Assembly (NCBI RefSeq): GCF_050948215.1
Contig: NW_027489027.1
Coordinates: 62,001 to 126,000 of the forward strand
Length of the DNA: 64,000 bases
DNA from: Halictus rubicundus
Taxonomy: Eukaryota; Arthropoda; Insecta; Hymenoptera; Halictidae
Reading direction: 5' to 3'
In this document: one piece after another, positions 28,361-39,896 of the stretch
How positions within the stretch are numbered: position 1 is the stretch's first letter
Layout of the letters: every line of letters begins with the position of its first letter
Translations under genes and position numbers: made by a program
The notes under the pieces: model-generated
Told to the model about the DNA's origin: nothing
The model's database searches: none
Seen by the model: the letters and a program-made list of their open reading frames with translations, nothing else

Positions 28361-31300
28361 CTCTCTTCTATCCTATCCTATCCTATCCTCTATCCTATCC
28401 TATCCTCTATCCTATCCTATCCTCTATTCTATCCTATCCTCTATCCTATCCTATCCTCTATCCTATCCTATCCTCTATCGTCTCCTGTCCTCTATCCTAT
28501 CCAATCCCCTATCCTATCCACTATCGTCTCCTATCCTCTATCCTATTCAATCCCCTATCCTAACCAATCCCCTATCCTATCCTCTATCCTATCCTATTAT
28601 ATCCTATCCTGAATCCTATCCTGTCCTCTATCCTATCCTATCCTGTATAATATCGTATCCTCTATCCTATCCTATCCTCTATCCTATCCTATCCTCTATC
28701 CTATCCTATCCTCTATCCTATCCTATCCTCTATCCTATCCTATCCTCTATCCTATCCTCTATCCTACCCTCTCCTCTATCCTATCCTCTCTTCTATCCTA
28801 TCCTATCCTATCCTCTATCCTATCCTATCCTCTATTCTATCCTATCCTCTATCCTATCCTATCCTCTATCCTATCCTATCCTCTATCCTATCCTATCCTC
28901 TATCCTATCCTATCCTCTATCCTATCCTATCCTCTATCCTGTCCTATCCTCTATCCTATCCTAAACTCTATCCTATAATATCATCTATCCTATCCCATCC
29001 TCTATCATATCCTAACGTCTATCGTATAATATCCTCTATCCTATCCTATCCTCTATCCTATAATATCCTCTATCCTATCCTATCCTCTATCCTATCCTCT
29101 CCTCTATCCTATCCTATCCTCTATCCTATCCTATCCTCTATCCTATCCTATCCTCTATCCTATCCTATCCTCTATCCTATCCTATCCTCTATCCTATCCT
29201 ATCCTCTATCCTATCCTCTATCCTATCCTATTCTCTATCCTATCCTATCCTCTATCCTATCCTATCCCCTATCCTATCCTATCCTGTATCCTATCCTCTA
29301 TCCTATCCTATCCTCTATCGTATCCTATCCTCTATCCTATCCTATCCTCTATCCTATCCTATCCTCTATCCTATCCTATCCTCTATCCTATCCTATCCTC
29401 TATCCTATCCTATCCTCTATCCTGTCCTATCCTCTATCCTATCCTAAACTCTATCCTATAATATCATCTATCCTATCCCATCCTCTATCCTATCCTAACG
29501 TCTATCGTATAATATCCTCTATCCTATCCTATCCTCTATCCTATAATATCCTCTATCCTATCCTATCCTCTATCCTATCCTCTCCTCTATCCTATCCTAT
29601 CCTCTATCCTATCCTATCCTCTATCCTATCCTATCCTCTATCCTATCCTATCCTCTATCCTATCCTATTATCTATCCTATCCTATCCTCTATCCTATCCT
29701 ATCCTCTATCCTATCCTATCCTCTATACTATCCTCTATCCTATCCTATTCTCTATCCTATCCTCTCCTCTATCCTATCCTCTCTTCTATCCTATCCTATC
29801 CTATCCTCTATCCTATCCTATCCTCTATCCTATCCTATCCTCTATTCTATCCTATCCTCTATCCTATCCTATCCTCTATCCTATCCTATCCTCTATCCTA
29901 TCCTATCCTCTATTCTATCCTATCCTCTATCCTATCCTATCCTCTATCCTATCCTATCCTCTATCGTCTCCTGTCCTCTATCCTATCCAATCCCCTATCC
30001 TATCCACTATCGTCTCCTATCCTCTATCCTATTCAATCCCCTATCCTAACCAATCCCCTATCCTATCCTCTATCCTATCCTATTATATCCTATCCTGAAT
30101 CCTATCCTGTCCTCTATCCTATCCTATCCTGTATAATATCGTATCCTCTATCCTATCCTATCCTCTATCCTATCCTATCCTCTATCCTATCCTATCCTCT
30201 ATCCTATCCTATCCTCTATCCTATCCTATCCTCTATCCTATCCTATCCTCTATCCTATCCTATCCTCTATCCTATCCTCTATCCTATCCTCTCCTCTATC
30301 CTATCCTCTCTTCTATCCTATCCTATCCTATCCTCTATCCTATCCTATCCTCTATCCTATCCTATCCTCTATTCTATCCTATCCTCTATCCTATCCTATC
30401 CTCTATCCTATCCTATCCTCTATCCTATCCTATCCTCTATCCTATCCTATCCTCTATCCTATCCTATCCTCTATCCTGTCCTATCCTCTATCCTATCCTA
30501 AACTCTATCCTATAATATCATCTATCCTATCCCATCCTCTATCCTATCCTAACGTCTATCGTATAATATCCTCTATCCTATCCTATCCTCTATCCTATAA
30601 TATCCTCTATCCTATCCTATCCTCTATCCTATCCTCTCCTCTATCCTATCCTATCCTCTATCCTATCCTATCCTCTATCCTATCCTATCCTCTATCCTAT
30701 CCTATCCTCTATCCTATCCTATCCTCTATCCTATCCTATCCTCTATCCTATCCTATCCTCTATCCTATCCTCTATCCTATCCTATTCTCTATCCTATCCT
30801 ATCCTCTATCCTATCCTATCCCCTATCCTATCCTATCCTGTATCCTATCCTCTATCCTATCCTATCCTCTATCGTATCCTATCCTCTATCCTATCCTATC
30901 CTCTATCCTATCCTATCCTCTATCCTATCCTATCCTCTATCCTATCCTATCCTCTATCGTGTCCTATCCTCTATCCTATCCTAAACTCTATCCTATAATA
31001 TCATCTATCCTATCCCATCCTCTATCCTATCCTAACGTCTATCGTATAATATCCTCTATCCTATCCTATCCTCTATCCTATAATATCCTCTATCCTATCC
31101 TATCCTCTATCCTATCCTCTCCTCTATCCTATCCTATCCTCTATCCTATCCTATCCTCTATCCTATCCTATCCTCTATCCTATCCTATCCTCTATCCTAT
31201 CCTATTATCTATCCTATCCTATCCTCTATCCTATCCTATCCTCTATCCTATCCTATCCTCTATCCTATCCTCTATCCTATCCTATTCTCTATCCTATCCT

Positions 31301-32991
31301 ATCCTCTATCCTATCCTATCCCCTATCCTATCCTATCCTCTATCCTATCCTATCCTCTATCCTATCCTATCCTCTATCCTATCCTATCCTCTATCCTATC
31401 CTATCCTCTATCCTATCCTCTATCCTATCCTCTATCCTATCCTATTCTCTATCCTATCCTATCCTCTATCCTATCCTATCCCCTATCCTATCCTATCCTG
31501 TATCCTATCCTCTATCCTATCCTATCCTCTATCCTATCCTATCCTGTATCCTATCCTATCCTCTATCCTATCCTATCCTCTATCCTATCCTATCCTCTAT
31601 CCTATCCTATCCTCTATCCTATCCTATCCTCTATCCTATCCTATCCCCTATCCTATCCTATCCTCTATCCTATCCTCTATCCTATCCTATCCTCTATCCT
31701 CTATCCTCTATCCTATCCTATCCTCTATCCTATCCTATCTTCTATCCTATCCAATCCCATATCCATCCTCTAACCCATCCTATACTCAATCCTATCCTAT
31801 ACTGTATTATATCCTATCCTCTTTCCTATCCTCTATCATATCGTATCCTCTATCCTATCCTATCCTCTACACTATAATATCCTCTATCCTATCCCATTCT
31901 CTATCCTATCCTATCCTCTATCCTATCCTATCCTGTATCCTATCCCAATTCTACCAAACCCTCTATCCTATCCAATCCTCTATCCTGTCCTATCCTCTAT
32001 CCTACCCTATCCTCTATCCTATCCTATCCTCTATCCTATCCTATCCTCTATCCTATCCTATCCTCTATGCTATCCTCTATCCTATCCTCTATCCTCCATC
32101 CTATCCTATCCTCTATCCTATCCCATCCTCTATCCTATCATATCCTATACTCTATCCTATACTATCCTCTATCCTATCCTATCCTGCATCCTATCCAATC
32201 CACTATGCTATCCTATCCTCTATCCTATCGTATCCTCTATCCTATCCCATCCTCTATCCTATCATATCCTCTATCCTATCCTCTATCCTATCCTATCCTC
32301 AATCCTATCCCATCTTCAGTCCTATCCTATCCTCTATCCTATCCTATCCTCTATCCTATCCTCTATCCTATCCTATCCTCTATCCTACCCGATCCTCGAT
32401 CCTATCCTATCCTCTATAATATCGTATTCTCTATCATATCCTATCCTCTTCCCTATAATATCCTCTATCCTATCCAACCCTCTATCCTATCCTCTATCCT
32501 TTCCTCTATCCTATCCTATCCTCTATCGTCTCCTGTCCTCTATCCTATCCAATCATCTATCCTATCCTCTATCGTCTCCTATCCTCTATCCTATCCTATC
32601 CTCTATCGTATCCTGTCCTCTATCCTATCCAATACGCTATCTTATCCTCTATCGTCCACTGTCCTATATCCTATCCTATCCGATCCTCTATCCTATCCTA
32701 TCCTCTATAATATCCTATCCTCTATCCTATCCTATCCTCTATCCTATCGTAACCTCTATAATATCGTAGCATCTATCATATAATATCATCTATCCTATCC
32801 TATCCTCTATCCTATCCTATCCTCTATCCTATCCTATCCTCTATCCTATCCTATCCTCTATCCTATCCTATCCTCTATCCTATCCTACCCTTTATCCTAT
32901 CCTATCCTCTATCCTATCCTCTATCCTATCCTATCCTCTATCCTATCCTATCCTCTATCCTATCCTCTCCTCTATCCTATCCTCTCTTCTA
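28361..32991 (+). repeat. Homogenised zone with ctctcttcta anchor copies
   Basis: A nearly canonical stretch in which the anchor ctctcttcta recurs at 28361, 28786, 29779, 30306 and 32982. Another shared string, aacgtctatcgtataata, follows several of these. Spacings are unequal (425, 993, 527 and 2676 bp), which suggests repeated unequal exchange rather than one regular unit. Confidence 0.7.
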
Positions 32992-33539
32992 TCCTATCCT
33001 ATCCTATCCTCTATCCTATCCTATCCTCTATCCTATCCTATCCTCTATTCTATCCTATCCTCTATCCTATCCTATCCTCTATCCTATCCTATCCTCTATC
33101 CTATCCTATCATCCATCCTATCCTATCCTCTATCCTATCCTATCCTCTATCCTATCCTATCCTCTATCCTATCCTATCCTCTATCCTATCCTATCCTCTA
33201 TCCTATCCTATCCTCTATCCTATCCTATCCTCTATTATCTATCCTATCTATCTATCCCAATCCTATCCTATTCTCTCTCCAATCCTATACTCTATACTAT
33301 CCTATCCCCTGACATATCCCATCATCCATCATATCCTATCCTCTATTCTATCCTATCCTCTATCCTATCCTATCCTCTATCCTATCCTATCCTCTATCCT
33401 ATCCTATCCTCCATCCTATCCTATCCTCTATCCTATCCTAGCCTCTATCCTATCCTATCCTCAATCCTATCCTATCCTCTTTCCTGTCCTATTCTCTATC
33501 CTATCCTATCCTCTATCCTATCCTATCCTCTATCGAACC

Positions 33540-33911
33540 GTGTCCTATATCCTATACAATCCTCTATCCTATCCTCAATCCTATGCTGTCCTCTATCCTA
33601 TCCTATCCTCTATCCTCTTCTCTATCCTATCCTATCCTCTATCGTATCCTATCCTCTATCCTATCCAATCCAATATCCTATCCTCTATTCTATCCAATCC
33701 TTTAACCTATCCACTATCCTATCCTATCCTCAATCCTATAATATTATCTTTCCTATTCTATTCTCTATCCTATCCTATCCTACCCCGTATCGTATCCTAT
33801 CCTCTATCCTATCCAATCAACTATCCTATCATCTATCCTATCCTATCCGATCCTCTATCCTATCCTATCCTCTATCCTATCCTATCCTCTATCCTATCCT
33901 ATCCTCTATAA
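33540..33911 (+). repeat. Copy of the 27250 segment
   Basis: Collinear with 27250 onward at +6290 bp, with the same cgaaccgtg anchor just upstream. It lies just after the most irregular patch of the array (33230-33330). Confidence 0.8.
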
Positions 33912-34771
33912 TATCGTATTCTCTATCATATCCTATCCTCTTCCCTATAATATCCTCTATCCTATCCAACCCTCTATCCTATCCTCTATCCTTTCCTCTA
34001 TGCTATCCTATCCTCTATCCTATCCTATCCTCTATCGTCTCCTGTCCTCTATCCTATCCAATCATCTATCCTATCCTCTATCGGCTCCTGTCCTCTATCC
34101 TAACCAATCCCCTATCCTATCCTCTATCCTATCCAATCCCCAATCCTAACCAATCCCCTATCCTATCCTCTATCCTATCCTATCCAGTCCGATCCTCTAT
34201 TCTATCCTATCCTCAATAATATCGTAGCCTCTATCATATCCTATCCTCTTGCCTTTAATATCATCTATCCTATAATATTCTCTATCCTATCCTATCCTCT
34301 ACCGTATCCTAACCTCTATCGTCTCCTATCCTGTATCCTATCCAATACCCTATCCTATCCTATCCTCAATCCTATAATATCATCTTTCCTATTCTATTCT
34401 CTATCCTATCCTATCCTATCCCGTATCGTGTCCTATCCACCATCCTATCCTCTATCCTATCCTCTATCCTATCCTATCCTCTATAATATCGGATCCTCTA
34501 TCCTATCCTGTGATCTATCCTATAATATCATCTACCCTAACCTATTCTGAATCCTATCCTGTCCTATCCTCTATCCTATCCTATCCTGAATCCTATCCTG
34601 TCCTCTATCCTACCCTGTCCTCTATCCTATCCTATCCTGTATAATATCGTATCCTCTATCCTATCCTGTCCACTATCCTATAATATCATCTATCCTAACC
34701 TCTATCGTATCCTATCCTCTATCCTATCCTATCCTATCCTCTATCCTATCCAATCCCCTATCCTATCCTCT

Positions 34772-36891
34772 ATGCGATCCTATCATCTATCCTATCCTAT
34801 TCTGTATCCTATCCTATCCTATCCTCCATCGTATCCTATGCTCTATCCTATCCAATCCCCTATCCTATCCTCTATCCTATCCTATCCGATCCTCTATCCT
34901 ATCCTATCCTCTACAATATCGTATCCTCTATCCAATAATATCATCTATCTTATCCTATTCTCTACCCTATCCTATCCTCTATCCTAACCTTTCCTCTATC
35001 GTCTGCTCTATCCTATCCTACCCTCAATCCAATCCTATCCTCTATCCTATCCTATTCTCTATCTTATCCTATCATCTATCCTATCCTATCCGCTATCCTA
35101 TCCAATCCCCTATCCTATCCTCTATGCGATCCTATCATCTAACCTATCCTATCCTCTATCCTATCCAATCCTCTATCCTATCCTCTATGCGATCCTATCA
35201 TCTATCCTATCCTATTCTGTATCCTATCCTATCCTATCCTCTATCGTATCCTATCCTCTATCCTAACCTTTCCTCTATCGTCTGCTCTATACTATCCTAT
35301 CCACTATCCTATCCTATTCTCAATCCTATCCTATCCTCTATCCTCTCCTATCCTTTATACTATTAAATCCTCTATCCTATCCTTTATCCTATCCTACCCT
35401 CTATCCTATCCAATCCTCTATCCTATCCTATCCTCTATCCTATCCAATCCTATATCCTATCCTATCCCCTATCCTATCCTATCCTCTATGGTCTCCTATC
35501 CTCTATCCTATCCAATCCCTTACAGTATCCTCTATCCTATCCTATCCTATCCTCTTTCCTATCCTATCCTGTATCCTATCCTATCCTCAATCCTATCCTA
35601 TCCTCTATCCTATCCAATCCCCTACCCTATCCTCTATCCTATCCTATCCGATCCTCTATTCCATCCTATCCTCTATCCTATCCAATCCTATGTCCTATCC
35701 TCTATCCTATCCTATCCTCTATCCTATCCTACCCTCTAAACTATCCTATCCTCTATCCTACCCTATCCTCTATCCTATTCAATCCTATATCCTATCCTCT
35801 ATCCTATCCTATCCTCCACCCTATCCTATCCTCAACCCTATCCTATCCTCAATCCTATCCTATACTCTATCCTATCCTATCCTCTATACTATCCTATCCT
35901 GTATCATATCCTATCCGCTATCGTCTCCTGTGTTCTATCCTATCCAATCCCCTATCCTATCATCTATCCTATCCTATCCGATCCTCTATCGTATTCAATC
36001 CTCTATCCTATCCAATCCTATATCCTATCCCCTATCCTATCCTATCCTCTATCGTATTCTCTATCGTATCCTATCCTCAATCCTATCCTATCCTCTATCC
36101 TATTCTATCCTATCCGCTATCGTCTCCTGTGTTCTATCCTATCCAATCCCCTATCCTATCATCTACCCTATCCTATCCGATCCTCTATCCTATCCTATCG
36201 TCAATCGTCTCCTGTCCTCGATCCTATCCAATCCCCTATCCTATCCTCTATCCTATCCTATCCGATCCTCTATCCTATCCTATACGATCCTCTACGCTAT
36301 CCTATCCGATCCTCTATCCTATCCTATCCTCTATAATATCGTATCCTCTATCATATCCTCTCCTCTTTCCTATATTATCATCTATACTGTCCAATCCCCT
36401 ATCGTATCCTCTATCCTATCCTATGCTCTATCCTATCCTATCCTCTATCCTATCCTCTATCCTATCCTCTATCCTATCCTCTATCCTATCCTCTATCCTA
36501 TCCTCTATCCTATCCTATCCTCTATAATATCGGATCCTCTATCCTATCCTGTGATCTATCCTATAATATCATCTACCCTAACCTATTCTGTATCCTATCC
36601 TGTACTATCCTCTATCCTATCCTATCCTGAATCCTATCCTGTCCTCTATCCTATCCTGTCCTCTATCCTATCCTATCCTGTGTAATATCGTATCCTCTAT
36701 CCTATCCTGTCCACTATCCTATAATATCATCTATCCTAACCTCTATCGTATCCTATCCTCTATCCTATCCTATCCTATCCTCTATCCTATCCTATCCTCT
36801 ATCATCTCCTGTCCTCTATCCTATCCAATCCCCTATCCTATCTTCTATCCTATCTATCCTCTATCCTATCCAATCCCCTATCCTATCCTCT
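34772..36891 (+). repeat. 2120-bp higher-order unit, copy 1
   Basis: Variants starting at tatgcgatcctatcatc recur exactly 2120 bp later (34772/36892 and 35124/37244). The unit is rich in aatcc, gatcc and cgtatcc changes, so it is an old variant lineage that has duplicated head to tail. Confidence 0.85.
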
Positions 36892-38065
36892 ATGCGATCC
36901 TATCATCTATCCTATCCTATTCTGTATCCTATCCTATCCTCTCCTCTATCGTATCCTATGCTCTATCCTATCCAATCCCCTATCCTATCCTCTATCCTAT
37001 CCTATCCGATCCTCTATCCTATCCTATCCTCTACAATATCGTATCCTCTATCCAATAATATCATCTATCCTATCCTATTCTCTACCCTATCCTATCCTCT
37101 ATCCTAACCTTTCCTCTATCGTCTGCTCTATCCTATCCTATCCTCAATCCAATCCTATCCTCTATCCTATCCTATTCTCTATCTTATCCTATCATCTATC
37201 CTATCCTATCCGCTATCCTATCCAATCCCCTATCCTATCCTCTATGCGATCCTATCATCTAACCTATCCTATCCTCTATCCTATCCAATCCTCTATCCTA
37301 TCCTCTATGCGATCCTATCATCTATCCTATCCTATTCTGTATCCTATCCTATCCTATCCTCTATCGTATCCTATCCTCTATCCTAACCTTTCCTCTATCG
37401 TCTGCTCTATACTATCCTATCCACAATCCTATCCTATTCTCAATCCTATCCTATCCTCTATCCTCTCCTATCCTTTATACTATCCAATCCTCTATCCTAT
37501 CCTTTATCCTATCCTACCCTCTATCCTATCCAATCCTCTATCCTATCCTATCCTCTATCCTATCCAATCCTATATCCTATCCTATCCCCTATCCTATCCT
37601 ATCCTCTATGGTCTCCTATCCTCTATCCTATCCAATCCCTTGCAGTATCCTCTATCCTATCCTATCCTATCCTCTTTCCTATCCTATCCTGTATCCTATC
37701 CTATCCTCAATCCTATCCTATCCTCTATCCTATCCAATCCCCTATCCTATACTGTATCGTCTCCTATCCTCTATCCTATCCAATCCCCTACCCTATCCTC
37801 TATCCTATCCTATCCGATCCTCTATTCCATCCTATCCTCTATCCTATCCAATCCTATGTCCTATCCTCTATCCTATCCTATCCTCTATCCTATCCTACCC
37901 TGTATCCTATCCTATCCTCTATCCTACCCTATCCTCTATCCTATCCAATCCTCTATCCTATCCGATCCTCTATCCTATCCTATCCTCTATAATATCGTAT
38001 CCTCTAGCATATCCTATCCTCTTTGCTGTAATGTCCCCTATCGTATCCAATCCTCTATCCTATCC
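36892..38065 (+). repeat. 2120-bp higher-order unit, truncated copy 2
   Basis: Collinear with 34772 onward at +2120 bp, with small differences and a short extra piece near 37741. It is cut off after about 1.17 kb at the junction with the mobile-element island, so the island boundary lies inside a higher-order unit. Confidence 0.8.
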
Positions 38066-38067
38066 TA

Positions 38068-38998
38068 GGCGTATTTTCTAAAGCGTATGCTTTGCATCCA
38101 AAAATCCTAAAATGTGATACGTCAGGCTTCTTTCCAAACCAACATTCGTACTGTGTGACATCCTTCAAAGCCTTGGTAGCAGATCAGTTCCTTATGTGCA
38201 TCGAGGTATTTATCGCTTATGCCCAGAATTTCTTTGGTAGATCAGCGTGTATTAATATACATCTTGCCATTTCGACGAGCGTTCTATTCAACCTCTCAGC
38301 GACACCACTTTGTTGTGGCGTGTATGCAACAGTTCTTTCATGCTTAATTCCCCACTCACTTAGTTGTTTGCTGAACTCCTTACCGCAATATTCGAATCCA
38401 TTATCCGTTCTTAAGGTCTTGATCTTTTTATCAATTTCATTTTCAGCTAGAGCCTTGAATTCTTTAATAGCTTCTTTCACTTGATCCTTTGACTTTAAGA
38501 AGCATATCTTCGTCCACCTTGCTTTGTCGTCTATAAAGCTAGCAAAATATTTTGCCCCACCAATAGATGTGGTACGCATCAGCCCACAAACGTCTGAATG
38601 TATCAATTCAAGTGGTTGTTTGCTCTTATGGGTCGATGGAGTGAATGGAATTTTAGTTTGCTTACCCTTTATGCAGGTTTCACAGGTGAGCATATTATTG
38701 TTCAGGTTCATCGTCAAACCCTTCACCATTTGTTCGGATATTAAACTCTTCAAGTCTGCTGCATTGAGATGTCCATATCTCAAATGCCATAGTTCATTAG
38801 AGGTTTCTGCCATGTTCGCTGTCTCTTCTATTTCAGGCGTAGTTGCCTTGAATGAGATTGGTGAAGGTTTCAGAAAATATAAGTTTCCTACCTTTGGGGC
38901 TACTGCAACTATTTGCCCTTCAGCATTCCGTATTGTTGCTTTGTCGTCCACAAATATAACCTTCTTTCCATTTTTGGTTAAGCTGGCCACAGATAGAA
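38068..38998 (-). pseudogene. Copia integrase fragment
   Basis: Conceptual translation on the minus strand shows an integrase zinc-binding region (HLRYGH ... CETC), then the catalytic core with D in IHSDVCG, D in LRTDNG and E in GVAERLNRT, followed by the conserved KKPDVSHFRIFGCKAYA segment. Integrase inserts the element cDNA into the chromosome. Here a stop interrupts the frame downstream of the core (the main open frame ends at 38217), and the fragment is cut at 38066 before reverse transcriptase. It lacks its own gag and protease because of the upstream deletion, so it is a dead fragment. Sequence is very close to the homologous part of Copia-B. Confidence 0.9.
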
Positions 38999-39153
38999 AG
39001 TATCATAATTATCTTTAGTTAATTTGTCTATTTGAGTGTTGTGACTCATGATTAACTATTTGTATAATAGGTTCTTGATCGCGAACACGTGGCACTTTTT
39101 AGGTTAAATTGGCACTTGAGGTTAGGTTTTCCGTTCGTAACGAATTTACGCTA

Positions 39154-39167
39154 CTGGGCCCATAACC
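39154..39167 (-). other. Copia-A primer-binding site (initiator-Met tRNA)
   Basis: On the element strand the bases directly after the LTR read GGTTATGGGCCCAG. This is complementary to the anticodon stem-loop of eukaryotic initiator-Met tRNA (CTGGGCCCATAACC, with the CAU anticodon). Use of an internal tRNA-iMet site as first-strand primer is a known trait of Copia in Drosophila. The match is direct; its use here is inferred. Confidence 0.85.
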
Positions 39168-39383
39168 TGTTTGATTTTGTTAATCCTTATGTTCCCGAAG
39201 GATCTTCAGGTTGTCCTATTAAACCTCTTCACCTTATTTTGTATAATACATGCCTTTCTTTCTGTACATATACACGTGGTAGCAGAGCGTGGTTGGACAA
39301 AGAAGAAACATACATCGAGAAAAGAATAGATTAGAGGGCGCGCGGGAAGCAGTTGAGTGAGCGCGTTGAATATATTTCTAACA
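39168..39383 (-). repeat. Copia-A LTR (216 bp)
   Basis: Bounded by TGTT...AACA in element orientation and 216 bp long, the same length as the 3' LTR of Copia-B (52685-52900). It directly flanks the primer-binding site on one side and the F-box 3' UTR on the other. Confidence 0.92.
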
Positions 39384-39895
39384 ACCTCGATTTTATTTGT
39401 AACATTCAATTTAGAAACACTAACAAACTTCGTTGCAATCCAAACTCTAAAGATGCAGATTGATCGAAATGTTTATTTCTTTGTAAATTCTCTGGTCTCC
39501 TTACTGGAAAGGTGTTAGGGAAAAATATTGAATGGATACATTGTAGTGTCGTTGTTCATCTTGGCTTGCAAGAACGTCAAATGCTTACAAATTATAGTTA
39601 TCTGCGGATTACACAACGATATGTTAACAATAATTAGAGCATTTGCTACAAGTAGCACGTCACGATACAGTTGAATTGTATATTACATTCTTATACACGT
39701 ACTACGCCTTAAACTTACTGAACATACTTTGTCCGCACTGTAGTCTCGAGTTTGAGAAATCTTCTGGAACACCGTCTGAGTTTTTAGTCTCGCATGAGGT
39801 GCAGCCCTTTTCACCTTCGCGGGAACCGGCATCTCCCTCTGCACTGCCACTCTCGATTCGTCAACAGCATACCCTGTGAATCGCTCATTTCTCTA
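39384..39895 (-). pseudogene. F-box gene, 3' part (truncated inverted copy)
   Basis: Minus-strand copy of the C-terminal part and 3' UTR of the F-box gene at 45971-46384. Coding runs from 39895 down to a stop at 39683-39685 and ends in the same SADKVCSVSLRR...CIRM tail. It holds eight extra residues (24 bp, between VF and YS) relative to the other copy, an in-frame difference. The F-box itself is missing, because at 39895/39896 the sequence switches abruptly to BEL/Pao pol. The 3' UTR runs to the Copia-A LTR at the same base as in the complete copy. This is a broken duplicate, not an independent gene. Confidence 0.85.
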
Positions 39896-39896
39896 C

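Larger units (their letters stand above)
24546..38065 (+). repeat. Dodecamer satellite array, middle arm
   Basis: Continuation of the same satellite in the same orientation. Texture changes along it: 24.8-28.1 kb is variant-rich, 28.1-31.7 kb is close to canonical and homogeneous, and 33.5-38.06 kb is again variant-rich with many gatcc and aatcc changes. A particularly irregular patch at 33230-33330 includes tctatctatctatccc and ccctgacatatccc. The array ends at 38065-38067, where it joins Copia sequence with about 2 bp of shared bases. No gene is supported. Confidence 0.97.
38066..39383 (-). mobile_element. Copia-A: internally deleted Copia fragment with 5' LTR
   Basis: Minus-strand Ty1/Copia element close in sequence to Copia-B (48112-52900). 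In element order it has the 5' LTR (39383-39168), the primer-binding site, the first codons of gag, then a deletion running from about gag codon 15 into the protease/integrase region with filler ctttctat at the joint. Integrase sequence follows, up to a break at 38066 where satellite begins. Reverse transcriptase, RNase H and the 3' LTR are absent. The LTR abuts the F-box 3' UTR at 39384 at the same site as Copia-B does at 46683/46684, so A and B descend from a single insertion that was later duplicated in inverted orientation. Confidence 0.9.

Noticed and set aside
38092..39018. + strand frames opposite Copia-A
   Set aside because: Antisense shadows of integrase; no independent motif.
39154..39167. 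Possible initiator-Met tRNA gene
   Set aside because: Only the anticodon-arm complement is present, directly next to an LTR. There is no acceptor stem, D arm or T arm, so it is a primer-binding site.
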